A DNA stretch of 64,000 bases from Streptomyces sp. DH5 (GTDB lineage: Bacteria > Actinomycetota > Actinomycetes > Streptomycetales > Streptomycetaceae). The translations under genes were made by a program, and so were the position numbers. This document shows, piece after piece, positions 44,407 to 58,400 of this stretch (positions are counted from its first letter, which is position 1; the number at the start of each line of letters is the position of its first letter). The notes under the pieces are model-generated. The model was not told where the DNA came from. It did no database searches and saw only the letters and a program-made list of their open reading frames with translations. Location of the stretch: positions 28,526-92,525 of the forward strand of contig NZ_JAHWGP010000032.1 in assembly GCF_020873915.1 (NCBI RefSeq), in the 5' to 3' direction.

Positions 44407-45890
44407 TGTGGCTGACGCAGCTGCTGGAGCGCAACCGCCAGTGCCGGCCCGGCCGGACCGCGCTGGTGGACGAGGAGCGCAGCGTCACCTGGGCCGAGCT
44501 GCACGACCGTACGCTGCGACTGGCATACGGGCTCACAGAGCTGGGCATCCGGCGGGGTGACCGGGTCGCCGTGCTCTCCAAGGACCGGATCGAGGTCCTG
44601 GAGAGCTACTTCGCGCTGGCCCGGCTCGGCGCGCTGTTCGTGCCGCTGAACCACAGCCTGACCGAGCCGGAGGTCGCCGGGATCGTGGAGCGCGTCGGCG
44701 CGGTGGCTGTGCTCGGCGAGTCCGAGCTGCTGGACCGGCACACCGGCCTGCCGGCCTCGGTGCGCGTCCGGGTGGCATTCGACGAGCCCGCCTTCGCGGC
44801 GCTGGGCGCCCTGGCCGCCGGGCGGGGGCTGCCGGACGTCGCCGACACGGACCCGATCGCCGTGCTGCACACGTCGGCCACCACCGGGCAGGCCAAGGGG
44901 GTGACGGTCGACAGCGCGTCGTTCCGCGCGATCGCCCTCGGCTGGCTGGTGATGGCCCGCCCCACCGACGACATCGTCATGGTCAACTGCTGCCCGCTGT
45001 ACCACGGCAGCATGGTCGTGTCCCTCACCTACCTGGCGGCCGGCGCGACCGTCGTGCTGATGCCCGGATTCACCCCGCAGCGGGCGCTGTCCGCGGTGGA
45101 GCGGCACCGCGCCACGCACATGTGGCTGGTGCCGCAGATGCTGCGCTTCATGCTCCAGGCGAAGGCGTCCCGGCACACCGACCTGTCCTCGCTGCGGGAA
45201 GTGCTGTACGGGGCCGCCCCGATGCCGCTCGACGTCTACGCCGACGCGGTCGAACGGCTCGGGTGCGGCTTCCGGCAGGTGTACGGCATGACGGAGGTGG
45301 GGGGCCCGTTCGTCACGCTCGGCCCCGACGAGCACCCCGCTCCCGGGGACGTCACCGCCCGCATACCGTGCGGGCGGGTCGTGCCGGGCATGTCCGCCCG
45401 TGCCGTGGACGGGACTGGCCGGGAACTGCCACCTGGCGAGATCGGCGAGATCGTGGTGCGCGGGCCGGGCGTCATGCGGGGTTACTGGAACGACCCCGAG
45501 GCCACCAGCGAGATCACCCGCGACGGCTGGATCGCGACGGGCGACCTCGGCTTCATGGACGACGAGGGCCGCATCAGCCTGGTGGACCGCACCAAGGACA
45601 TGATCATCCGTGCGGGCCAGAACGTGTACCCCTCGGAGATCGAGCGCGCCCTGATGACCCACCCGGCGGTCCGGGACGCGGCGGTCGTCGGCATGCCGGA
45701 CGAGGACTACGGCGAGGTGCCGCTGGCCTACGTCGCCCTGGAGGCGGGTGCGGAACCGGCCGCGGCGGAGTTGCTCGCGCATGTCGCGGGCCTGCTCGCG
45801 CCGTACAAGCGGCCGCGGCGGGTGGAGTTCGTCGAGCAGGTGCCGCGCAATCCCGCCGGGAAGATCGTCAAGAAGCTGCTGCGGGTGTGA
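44406..45890 (+). CDS. antF: AntF: anthranilate (aryl) AMP-ligase
   Basis: A 494-aa ANL-superfamily ligase that adenylates anthranilate and loads it on AntG. Core motifs in order: [11 protein letters not shown] (P-loop, with Ala where Gly is commoner), [32 protein letters not shown] and the catalytic Lys in [11 protein letters not shown]. The ATG at 44406 overlaps the antG TGA (TGATG); an in-frame GTG at 44403 is the alternative. Same operon as antG. Confidence 0.93.
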   Translation: MWLTQLLERNRQCRPGRTALVDEERSVTWAELHDRTLRLAYGLTELGIRRGDRVAVLSKDRIEVLESYFALARLGALFVPLNHSLTEPEVAGIVERVGAVAVLGESELLDRHTGLPASVRVRVAFDEPAFAALGALAAGRGLPDVADTDPIAVLHTSATTGQAKGVTVDSASFRAIALGWLVMARPTDDIVMVNCCPLYHGSMVVSLTYLAAGATVVLMPGFTPQRALSAVERHRATHMWLVPQMLRFMLQAKASRHTDLSSLREVLYGAAPMPLDVYADAVERLGCGFRQVYGMTEVGGPFVTLGPDEHPAPGDVTARIPCGRVVPGMSARAVDGTGRELPPGEIGEIVVRGPGVMRGYWNDPEATSEITRDGWIATGDLGFMDDEGRISLVDRTKDMIIRAGQNVYPSEIERALMTHPAVRDAAVVGMPDEDYGEVPLAYVALEAGAEPAAAELLAHVAGLLAPYKRPRRVEFVEQVPRNPAGKIVKKLLRV

Positions 45891-46194
45891 GCGCGTGCGA
45901 CGGCGGACGGCGGTGACCGGGCGCCCGACGCACCCCGGGCCGGCCACGACGGAGACGCCGTGGCCGGCCCCGGCCGCTGTGCGGCCGGGGCCGGGCAGGG
46001 ACGACACGGAGCCGGCGTCGTCCGGCCGGGCCGGTGAAGATCCCGCACGGGCGGACCGGGACGACGGCAGGCCCACGGGATCGGCACAAGAGCCCGCGCC
46101 GACGAGTCGGGACCACGGGAAGCACGCAAGGCAGGTCCAGGCCGGTACGGAGCCCTCGCGGACGGTCCACCACCACGGGAAGGCCGTAAGCGAA

Positions 46195-46968
46195 GTGCGC
46201 CTGGGGGCGGCCTCGGACGACGGACGGCCGGGGCCGGCGGTGGGCGGTGACGTGGCGGCGCTGCGTCCACTCCTGGCCGCCGTCGGGCTGGGTCTGGGTG
46301 TGGCGGCCGTCTCGGAACCGTGTCCGGTACCGGCCGGGCCCGCCGAGGCGGACGCCGCGGCGTCGATGCCACCGCCCCGCCGGCTCGAGTTCCTGGCCGG
46401 CCGGCGGGCCGCCCGCCGGGCGTTGCGCGCGGTGGGGCTGGACTGCGGTGAGATCCCCCGGGTGGGGCGTCTGCCGGTGTTCCCGCCGGGGCGGGCCGCG
46501 TCGATCTCGCACAGTGCCGGGATCGCCGTCGCCGTGGCCCGCGCACCGGGCCGGGATCTGCCGCTCGGCTGTGACCTGGAGCTGCGGCCCCTCCCCCGCG
46601 CCGCGGCCCGCCTGGTGCTGCGCGCTGACGAGGAGCCACTGCTGGAGGACGGGGAGTCGGAGCTCTTGGACGAGGAAGCGCGGCCCGGTCACGGGGAGCC
46701 GCCCATCGGCGACGAAACGCCACCGGGTTCGCGCTCCGGGTGGTCGGTGACGGAGCTGTTCTCCGCGGAGGAAGCCGCTTGGAAGGCCCTCGCCGTCGCT
46801 GAGGGCGGACGCCGGTCCGGAGCGGCGACCGGCCTGCGGGATCTGCGGGCGACGCCCCGGGGTCGGGAGCTGTGCGTCTGGCTGCGCGCCGACCCCGCCC
46901 ACGCCCTGCGGGTGCGGGTCGTGCGTGTCGGCGCGGGCGTGTTCAGCTACGTCGTCGGCCGGGCCTGA
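46195..46968 (+). CDS. antQ: AntQ: Sfp-type 4'-phosphopantetheinyl transferase
   Basis: A 257-aa enzyme if started at GTG 46195, which would arm the carrier domains of AntG, AntC and AntD. Motifs: RAASISHSAG, GCDLELR (Mg-binding Asp and Glu) and LFSAEEAAWKAL, the family FSxxEAxxKA site. The frame stays open up to GTG 45913, but that extra 94 codons are low-complexity Pro/Arg/Asp with weaker third-position bias, so I prefer the shorter start. It lies about 300 bp after antF on the same strand and ends at a strong bidirectional terminator. Confidence 0.85.
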   Translation: MRLGAASDDGRPGPAVGGDVAALRPLLAAVGLGLGVAAVSEPCPVPAGPAEADAAASMPPPRRLEFLAGRRAARRALRAVGLDCGEIPRVGRLPVFPPGRAASISHSAGIAVAVARAPGRDLPLGCDLELRPLPRAAARLVLRADEEPLLEDGESELLDEEARPGHGEPPIGDETPPGSRSGWSVTELFSAEEAAWKALAVAEGGRRSGAATGLRDLRATPRGRELCVWLRADPAHALRVRVVRVGAGVFSYVVGRA

Positions 46969-46980
46969 GGGCGGACGTGT

Positions 46981-47013
46981 CCGCCCCCGGTGCACGCGGC
47001 GCACCGGGGGCGG
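46981..47013. terminator. Bidirectional hairpin between antQ and the convergent gene
   Basis: A 13-bp perfect inverted repeat (46981-46993 and 47001-47013, seven-base loop) sits between antQ (+) and the antitoxin-like gene (-). It can terminate both. Confidence 0.8.
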
Positions 47014-47025
47014 GCGGAGGGCGGG

Positions 47026-47220
47026 TCAGTGCCCCTGCGTGCCGCCGTCCCGGTAGGAACGCCGCACCGCGTCGGCGCCCTTGTCGGTCTTGGCGTCGTA
47101 CTTGTGGCCCGTGCGCTCGTCGACCATGCGCTCGGCGCCCGAGACGCCCTTGTCGGCCTGGTCGGGGTGGCCCTTGGCCATCTGCTTGGCCTTGTTCATC
47201 ATGTCGCCCAGCTTGCCCAT
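47026..47220 (-). CDS. MT0933-type antitoxin-like small protein inside the ant cluster
   Basis: A 64-aa, very hydrophilic helical protein: MGKLGDMMNKAKQMAKGHP, then DQADKGVSGAERMVDERTGHKYDAKTDKGADAVRR. This matches the small actinobacterial family annotated as antitoxin (Rv0909/MT0933-like) or CsbD-like. Most members are encoded without a toxin and their role is unsure. The ATG at 47220 has GGAGGTACCC just upstream. It is downstream of antE on the same strand, 65 bp away, and is not one of the recognised antimycin genes. Confidence 0.75.
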   Translation of the reverse strand: MGKLGDMMNKAKQMAKGHPDQADKGVSGAERMVDERTGHKYDAKTDKGADAVRRSYRDGGTQGH

Positions 47221-47285
47221 GGGTACCTCCGGAGAGTGCGCGTGCGTTGTACCCCGCCGCAGGTACCCCTCAGGACGTGCGCGAA

Positions 47286-48515
47286 TCACCCCATGTCGCC
47301 CACCCGGGCGGCCATGTTCCCCGCCGGGTGCCGGTTGTCGTGGATGAGCTGGTGAGCGAGCCCTATCTCGTCGAAATCGAAGGTTCGGGACAGGCAGGGG
47401 TCGATGATCCCCTGGTCGATCAGCCGGGTCACCTCCCGCGCCTCTCGGGCCGTGGCGACGTGCGAGCCCTGCAGGCGCTTCTGCCGCATCCACAGGAAGC
47501 GCAGGTCGACGTCGCCGTTGTAGCCGGTGGTGCCGCCGCACAGGACGACCATGCCGCCGTTGTCGCACAGGTACAGGGACGTGGGGATGGTGTCGGCGCC
47601 GGAGTGCTCCAGCACGATGCGCGGGCTGCGGCGCTCGCCCAGCACCTCCCAGAAGGCCCGCCCGAAGGCGCGGGCGCCCGACAGCCAGCGGCCCGTCGCC
47701 GCCTCGTCGGAGGTGTCCGGCAGCCGCCCCCAGTGGTCGAACCGCCGCCGGTCGATGAAGCCCTCGGCGCCCAGCTTGAGGCAGAACTCGCCGCGTTCCT
47801 CGCTGGAGACGACCGCGACGGGGATGCCGCCGACGTGCCGGACGAGCTGGATGGCGATGCAGCCGAGACCGCCGGCGCCACCCCAGATCAGCACCGGGTC
47901 GCCGGGGCGCACCGTGTGCGGCGGCCAGCCGAAGAGCTGGCGGTAGGCGGTGGCGGCGGTCGCCATGTAGCAGGCGGCCTCCGTCCAGGACAGCCGGGCG
48001 GGCTTGGGGTGGCACATGTAGTCGTCGACGACGGCGAACTGGGCGAAGGAGCCGTAGTTCTCCTCGTAGCCCCACACCCGCTGGCTGCCGGACCAGGTGG
48101 GGTCGCCGCCGAGGCGGATGTCCTCGGCCCTTTCGTCCCAGCGGTTGGCGAGGACGACGACCTCGTCGCCGAGCCGCACCCCGCGCACGTCCTCGCCGAC
48201 CGCCCACACGATCCCGGACAGGTCGGAGCCGCCGATGTGGAAGTCCTCGGTGGCGCCCGCCTTCTGCCGGGCGGCGATCACGTCGAGCGGTGAACCCAGG
48301 GCCGCCCAGACGTTGTTGTAGTTGATACCGGCCGCCATCACCTTCACCAGGACCTGTCCGCGGCCCACGGGCGGGACGTCGACCACCTCGGTGCGGAAGG
48401 CCTCGACGGGCTGTCCGTAACGCTCACGGCGGATGAGCGAGGCGTACATCTGCTTCGGTACGGTGCCGATCTCGGGCGCGTCGCCGAGTTCGTAGAGGTC
48501 CTGGGTCGCGCTCAC
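47286..48515 (-). CDS. antE: AntE: crotonyl-CoA carboxylase/reductase
   Basis: A 409-aa MDR-family enzyme that reductively carboxylates 2-alkenyl-CoAs to alkylmalonyl-CoA extender units for AntD. It has AGINYNNVWAALG, GSDLSGIVWAVGEDV, the NADPH loop WGGAGGLGCIA and GGTTGYNGDVDLRFLWMRQKR. Broad acceptance of alkenyl-CoAs by AntE explains the variable C7 alkyl group of antimycins. GTG 48515 with AGGAGA six bases upstream is preferred to the in-frame TTG at 48539. It is 20 bp after antD in the antCDE operon. Confidence 0.95.
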   Translation of the reverse strand: MSATQDLYELGDAPEIGTVPKQMYASLIRRERYGQPVEAFRTEVVDVPPVGRGQVLVKVMAAGINYNNVWAALGSPLDVIAARQKAGATEDFHIGGSDLSGIVWAVGEDVRGVRLGDEVVVLANRWDERAEDIRLGGDPTWSGSQRVWGYEENYGSFAQFAVVDDYMCHPKPARLSWTEAACYMATAATAYRQLFGWPPHTVRPGDPVLIWGGAGGLGCIAIQLVRHVGGIPVAVVSSEERGEFCLKLGAEGFIDRRRFDHWGRLPDTSDEAATGRWLSGARAFGRAFWEVLGERRSPRIVLEHSGADTIPTSLYLCDNGGMVVLCGGTTGYNGDVDLRFLWMRQKRLQGSHVATAREAREVTRLIDQGIIDPCLSRTFDFDEIGLAHQLIHDNRHPAGNMAARVGDMG

Positions 48516-48535
48516 GCTGGTTCTCCTCAACGCGT

Positions 48536-52439
<3,904 letters not shown>

Positions 52440-52447
<8 letters not shown>

Positions 52448-55400
52448 GGTCGCGCCCCGTGCCGTGCCGTGCGGACCGGCGCGCGCGGGCGGCGCGTTGG
52501 CGTTGTGCCTGCTCCTTGGCGCGGTCCAGGGCGCTGGGCGGTGACGGGGCGGACTCGTTCCGGGGTGCCGGTCCGGTGCCGGGCGTGGTGCCGGCGCCGA
52601 GATGCTCGGACAGGTGGCGTGCCAGGTCCCGGACGGTGGGGTGGGCGAACAGGTCGACCACCGTCAGGTCGGTGCCGAAGGCGCGGTTGACGTCGGTCCG
52701 GGCGCCGACCAGGAGCAGGGAGTTGCCGCCCAGGTCGAAGAAGTTCTCGTCGCGGCCCACCCGGTCGCGGCCCAGGACGCCGCACCACACGTCGGCGAGC
52801 CGGTCCTCCAGCCGGCGCAGCTCCTCCCCCGCCTCCGTCGCCTCGGGGCGTGCCGTGCTGCCCGCCGAGCGCAGCTCCCACTCGTCGGTCAGGCCTGCCG
52901 CGCGGACGCCGTCGGACGCCGCGCGGTACAGGGCGCCCAGGTCCGTGCCGTCCGCCAGGCCGACGCGGGCGGACAGGCGCCGCACCTGGCGCACGGGGGC
53001 CACCATGTGGCTGCGGACCCAGGGGGCGGTGCGGTCGGCGCCGATCAGCAGGTGCGGCTCGTCCAGGGACCGGGCCAGGTCGAACGAGCGCAGTGCCGCG
53101 GGGACGTCGAGCAGCCGGTAGCCGCGGGCCTCGGTGAGCGTGGTGAGCCCGTAGCCGCGGCTCATGCCGCGTTCGCGCCACATGCTCCAGGCCAGGGACT
53201 GCGCGGGCAGGCCGAGAGCGCGGCGGTAGTGGGCGAGGGCGTCGAGGCAGGCGTTGGCGGCGGCGTAGGCGGCGTTCATGGCGCCGCCGAAGAAGCCGTT
53301 CACCGAGGAGAAGGTGACGAAGGAGCCGACCGGGTGGTCGGCGGTGATGCGGTGCAGTGTCCACGCGCCGTGCACCTTCGCCTGGAGCGCCCGACGCCAG
53401 GTGGCGGCGTCCAGCTCGCCCACGGGTCGTTCCACGAGGGTGCCCGCCAGGTGCAGCACCGATCCCAGGGGCACGCCCCACGCGTCGGCGGCGGCCTCCA
53501 CGGCGGCGCGCATCTGGCGTTCGTCGGTGACGTCGGCACGGGTGTAGCGGACCTCGCCCAGCTCGCGCAGCCGCGGCGGGATCACGGCCTCGGTCGCCGG
53601 TGTGCGGCCGACGATCAGCAGCCGGGTGCCGGGGGTGCGCAGCAGATGTGCCGCGATCTCGGTGCCGACGCCGCCCAGTCCGCCGGTGAGCAGGGTGAAG
53701 CCGTCGTGCGCGGGCGCCTCGGCGCGGGAAGGGGTGCCGGGCAGGGGGGCGAGGCGGCGTACGTACCGGTGCCCGTCGCGGTACGCCACCTCCGCGGCGT
53801 CCGCGGTGACCGTCGCCTCGGCCAGCAGGACGGGCAGGGGGTCCGCACCTTCGTCCGCCGCGAGGTCGAGGTGCGCGGCGCGCAGCCAACCCGTCTCCTC
53901 GGCCAATGACTTGAGGAGCGCGCCCGCCATGGCGTGGGCCGGGGAGGGGCGGTCCCCGGGGCGTACGGCCTGCGTGCCCTGCGTGACGTACAGCAGGTCG
54001 ACGGGGCGCTGCCGGCCGGGCCGGGCGGAGAGGGCGCGGGCGAACGCGAGCAGCCGCTCCGCGCCGGTCGTGTCGTCCGGCGCCGTCCGGGGGCCTGCCG
54101 CGCCGCGCAGCCCGTCGAGGTGGAGGACGGCGTCGACCGGTCGCCGGTCGTGCTCCAGGTGCCGCAGCAGCGTGGTGTGGTCGGATTCCTCCGCGGGCCG
54201 CACGCGGTAGCGCGCGGCGTCGAGCCGGTCGTACGACGTCCCCTCGCCGACCACCGTGCACAGACCTCCGCCTGATCGCAGCGCGTCGGCGAGCCGTTCC
54301 GCGAGCTCGACGGCCTCGGGGTCGCCGCCCGTCAGGACGAGGGCGTGCCGGCCTGCCGTCGCCGTACGGGCTTCGGGGCGTTCCGTCCGCTGCCACACCG
54401 GTCGCAGGAACCAGTCGGGGACGGTGGCCGCGGTCCCCAGCAGCACCTGGGTCCGGCGGACCTCCTCGTCGAAGTCGCCCGCCTCGAAGCCCTTGCGCAG
54501 CCTGGTGCGCTGGATCTTGCCGATCTCGGTCTTGGGGACGGCCTCCCGCTCGACCGGGATCAGGAAGGCCGGGCTGACGCCGATCTCCCGGGTTACCTTG
54601 CCGGTGATCTCGCGCAGGGGGCCGGCCGGGTCGGCGGTGGCTTCGGCGGTGAGGTGGAAGAACAGGGCCAGTTCGTCGGTGGGCGACGACGGATCCGTGC
54701 GCACCGCGACCGCAGCGGTGAAACTCCGCTCCACGCATGGCAGTTCTTCGACGCAGGCCTCGATCTCGTGGCTGAAGTGGTTGACGCCGTTGACGATGAT
54801 GACGTCCTTGGCCCGGCCGGTGATGTACAGCTCGCCGGCCCGCAGGAACGCCAGGTCGCCGGTGTCGAACCAGCCGTCCTCGGTGAACGCCTCGGCGTTG
54901 GCGGCCGGGTTGTCGTGGTAGCCGCCGGTGACCGAGGTGCCGCGGACCTGGAGCCGGCCGGCGTCCTCCTCGGCGCGGACCGTGCCGGTGTCGTCGACGA
55001 TCCGCATGGCGAAGCCGGGGTAGGGCCGGCCGCAGCTGACGAACGTGCCCTCGTCGGCGCCGGGTTCGCCGGGCAGGACGGCGTCGGTGACCACGGAGCA
55101 GGTCTCGGACATGCCCCAGCCGGGGTGCATCACGTCCTGTGGCAGGCCGAACGGCTTCAGGGTGTGCAGGAACCGGCGGGCGGCGGAGGCGACGACGACC
55201 TCGCCGGCGTTCATCACCAGCCGCATCGGGGACAGGTCCCAGGCGCGGCCGGTGAAGCGGTGGGACTGCTCGGCGAGGAGACCGAAGGCGAAGTTGGGCG
55301 CCCAGGTGACGGTGACGCGGTGCCGGTCGGCGAGGTCCATCCAGCGCAGCGGGTCCTGGAGGATCCACGAGGTGGGGGCGTGGATCTGGCGGCAGCCCAG

Positions 55401-58400
55401 GTAGACGTCCCGCAGGTGGAACATGACCACGCCGGTGACGTGGTCGAGCGGGATCCAGTTCAGGGACACGTCGTCGGCGCCGAGGCCGTTCATCTGCTCG
55501 GTGGCCGCGGAGCGGGTCAGAACGTTGCGGTGGGTGAGCCGGACCGCCTTGGGCAGGCCGGTGCTGCCGGACGTCATGAGCATCAGCAGGAGGTCGTCCG
55601 GCTCGGCGGGGTGCCAGTCGTGGTCCTCGGGCGCCTCGCGCAGCGCGTCGGCCGTGGTGATGCGCGGCCCGGGCCAGTCCTGCCGTGAGGCCAGGGCGCG
55701 CAGCCCCGCCTCACGGTCGGCGGAGCACACGATCCACGGCCGGCCGAGCATCCGCCAGATGCCCTCCAGCTTGGTCAGGGCCGCGGACGGCGTGTCGTAG
55801 GAGGCCGGGACGGTCAGCGGGACGGCGACGAAGCCGCCGAGGACGCAGCCCCACAGCACGGCGAGGAAGTCCTCGGTGGCGTCGCACTGGAGGATGACCT
55901 GGTCGCCCGGGCGCAGTCCCGCCCGGCGCAGGCCGGCCAGGACGCGGGATGCCTCGGGGATCAGGGACGCGTAGGTGTGCCGGTGTTCGCTGCCGTCGTC
56001 ATGGACGTGGACGATGTCGCCCCGGTCCCGTTCGGCGGCGCGGCGCAGGGCCTCGGCCCAGCTCGGCACGGACGGCTCCCGCAGCGCGGGGCCCTCGCTG
56101 AGCGCCGGGACGGTGGACGCGCCGGCGGTGCGGGCGGCGGGGGCGGGGCCGGCGGTGCGGCCGGGCAGGCCGGTGTGACGGCGGTCCAGTTCCTCGGGCG
56201 CGCTCTCCACCGACACCTCGGCGGCGGTGACGCCGGGGAGGGCGGTGAGGCGCTCCCGCCAGGTTCCGGCGGCCGTGCGGTCGACGGCGGGCAGGGCGCG
56301 CAGCGCCCCGGTGTCGACGGTGCCGTCCTCCGTGCGGGGCAGCGCGTTGACCGCCGTGACACGGACGGCGCCGTCGCCCGCGCGCTCCAGGGCGGCCTCG
56401 AGGCGTTCGGCGGCGTCCGGCCGCCCGGGCACCACGTACAGGTGCGGCGGGGTGCCGTCGGTGCCGGGCAGGGCACGGGCGTCGTGGATGCCGGGCACGG
56501 CGAGGGCCGTGTCCTCCAGTTCCGCGGGGCTGGTCGTCGCCGGGGCTGGGGTGCGCTCGGGGAGCACGGGCAGCTCCGTCAAGCGGACTGCGGGGTCGGC
56601 GCTCACCGTGCGCAGGGCGTCGTGCAGGGCGTGGGCGAACGCCTCGGCGGTTCCGGCGTCGTAGAGGTCGGTGGCGTACTCGACGTGCAGCGTCAGGCCG
56701 CCGGGGGCGCCCTCGGGGGTGTGGTGTTCCAGGACGTCCACGAAGAGGTCGAACTTGGCGGTGCCGGTGGCGACGGGGCGCAACTCGACTCGTGCGTTGT
56801 CGAGTTCGAGGACCGCGGGCGCGTTGTTCTGCAGGGCCAGCATCACCTGGAACAGGGGGTGCCGGCCGGGGGTGCGGGGCGGGTTGAGTTCGTCCACCAG
56901 CCGGTCGAAGGGCAGGTCCTGGTGGTCCAGGGCGGCCAGGTCGGCGGTGCGCAGCCGGGCGAGAAGGTCCCGGAAGGCGGGGTTGCCGGAGGTGTCGGCG
57001 CGCAGCACCAGGGTGTTGCTGATCAGGCCGATCAGCGGATCGAGCGCGGGTTCGGTGCGGCCCGCCACCGGCGTGCCGAGGACGATGTCCTCGCCGGCGC
57101 CGCAGCGGGTGAGCAGGGCGCTGACGGCGGCGTGCAGCACCATGAACAGGCTGGCGCCCTCGCCGTCGGCGAGGCGCAGCAGGGCCCGGTGCAGGGCGGC
57201 GTCGACGGATGTCTCGACGTGCGCGCCGGTGCCGCGCGGCGCGGTGGGTCGCGGCCGGTCGCCGGGCAGCGTGCACTCGTCGGGCAGCCCGTCCAGCGCG
57301 GTACGCCAGTGGGCGGTGAGCCGCTCCAGCCGTCCCGCCCCCTCCGGCCCGGGGGCCAGCAGGGCGCGCTGCCACAGTGCGTAGTCCGCGTACTGCGCGG
57401 GCAGCGGGGCCCACTCGGGTGCCCGGCCGTCGCGGCGGGCGGCGTAGGCCGTGCCCAGGTCCCCCGCGAAGGGGCGCAACGACCAGCCGTCGGCGGCGCT
57501 GTGGTGCAGGACGAACAGCAGCGTGCTGCCCAGGAGCCAGACGGTGAGGGGGCTTTCGGCGGCCAGGTCGAAGGGGTGCCGCAGCGCGGCGGTGACGTGC
57601 GCGGCGGTCTCCGCGGCGGGGCAGTCCACGTGGCGCAGCACCGGGCGGAGCTCCCCCGGCGGCAGGACGCGCTGGCAGGGGGTGCCGTCGTGCTCGGCGA
57701 TCACCGTCCGCAGGATCTCGTGACGGTCGGCCAGGTCGCCCAGGGCCGCCTGGAGCGCCTCGGTGTCGAGGTCGGCGCCGGCGGGGACGAGGAGCGGGAT
57801 GTTGTAGGTGGCCGCGCCTTCGTCGAGCCGGTTCAGGAACCACATGCGTTCCTGGGCGAAGGACAGCGGCACCCGCTGCGGGCGCACGGGGCTGCCGAGG
57901 ACCGGCCGGGGCTGGGCGCCGTCCGACCCTGCGGCGACGCGCTGGGCGAGGGCGGCCGGGTTCGGCGTCTCGAACAGGGCGGTGATGGGGATCTCGGCAC
58001 CGGTCTCGTGCCGCAGACGGGCCAGCAGCCGGGTGGCGAGGAGGGAGTCGCCGCCCAGGTCGAAGAAGTTGACGTCGGTGCCCACGGAGCCCTGGGGCAG
58101 CTTCAGCACGTCCTCGAACAGGGCGCACACCAGGACCTGTTCCGGTGTTTCGGGGCGGGTGCCGGAGGCGGCGGCGGTGAAGTCGGGGGCGGGCAGGGCC
58201 TGGACGTCGAGCTTGCCGTTCGCGGTCAGCGGCAACGCGTCCACGGCGACGCAGACGGCCGGCACCATGTGCTCGGGCAGGTGGGCGGCGGCGTGGGCGC
58301 GCAGTGCGGCGGGGCTCGCGGGTTCGTCGCCCGCGGGGACGGTGTAGGCGACGAGGTGCAGCGCGCCGTTGCCGGAGCTGCGGGGCACGACGGCGGCGCG

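Noticed and set aside
45913-46194. N-terminal extension of AntQ to GTG 45913
   Set aside because: The added residues are low-complexity with weak third-position bias and are not part of the Sfp-type fold; kept only as an alternative start.
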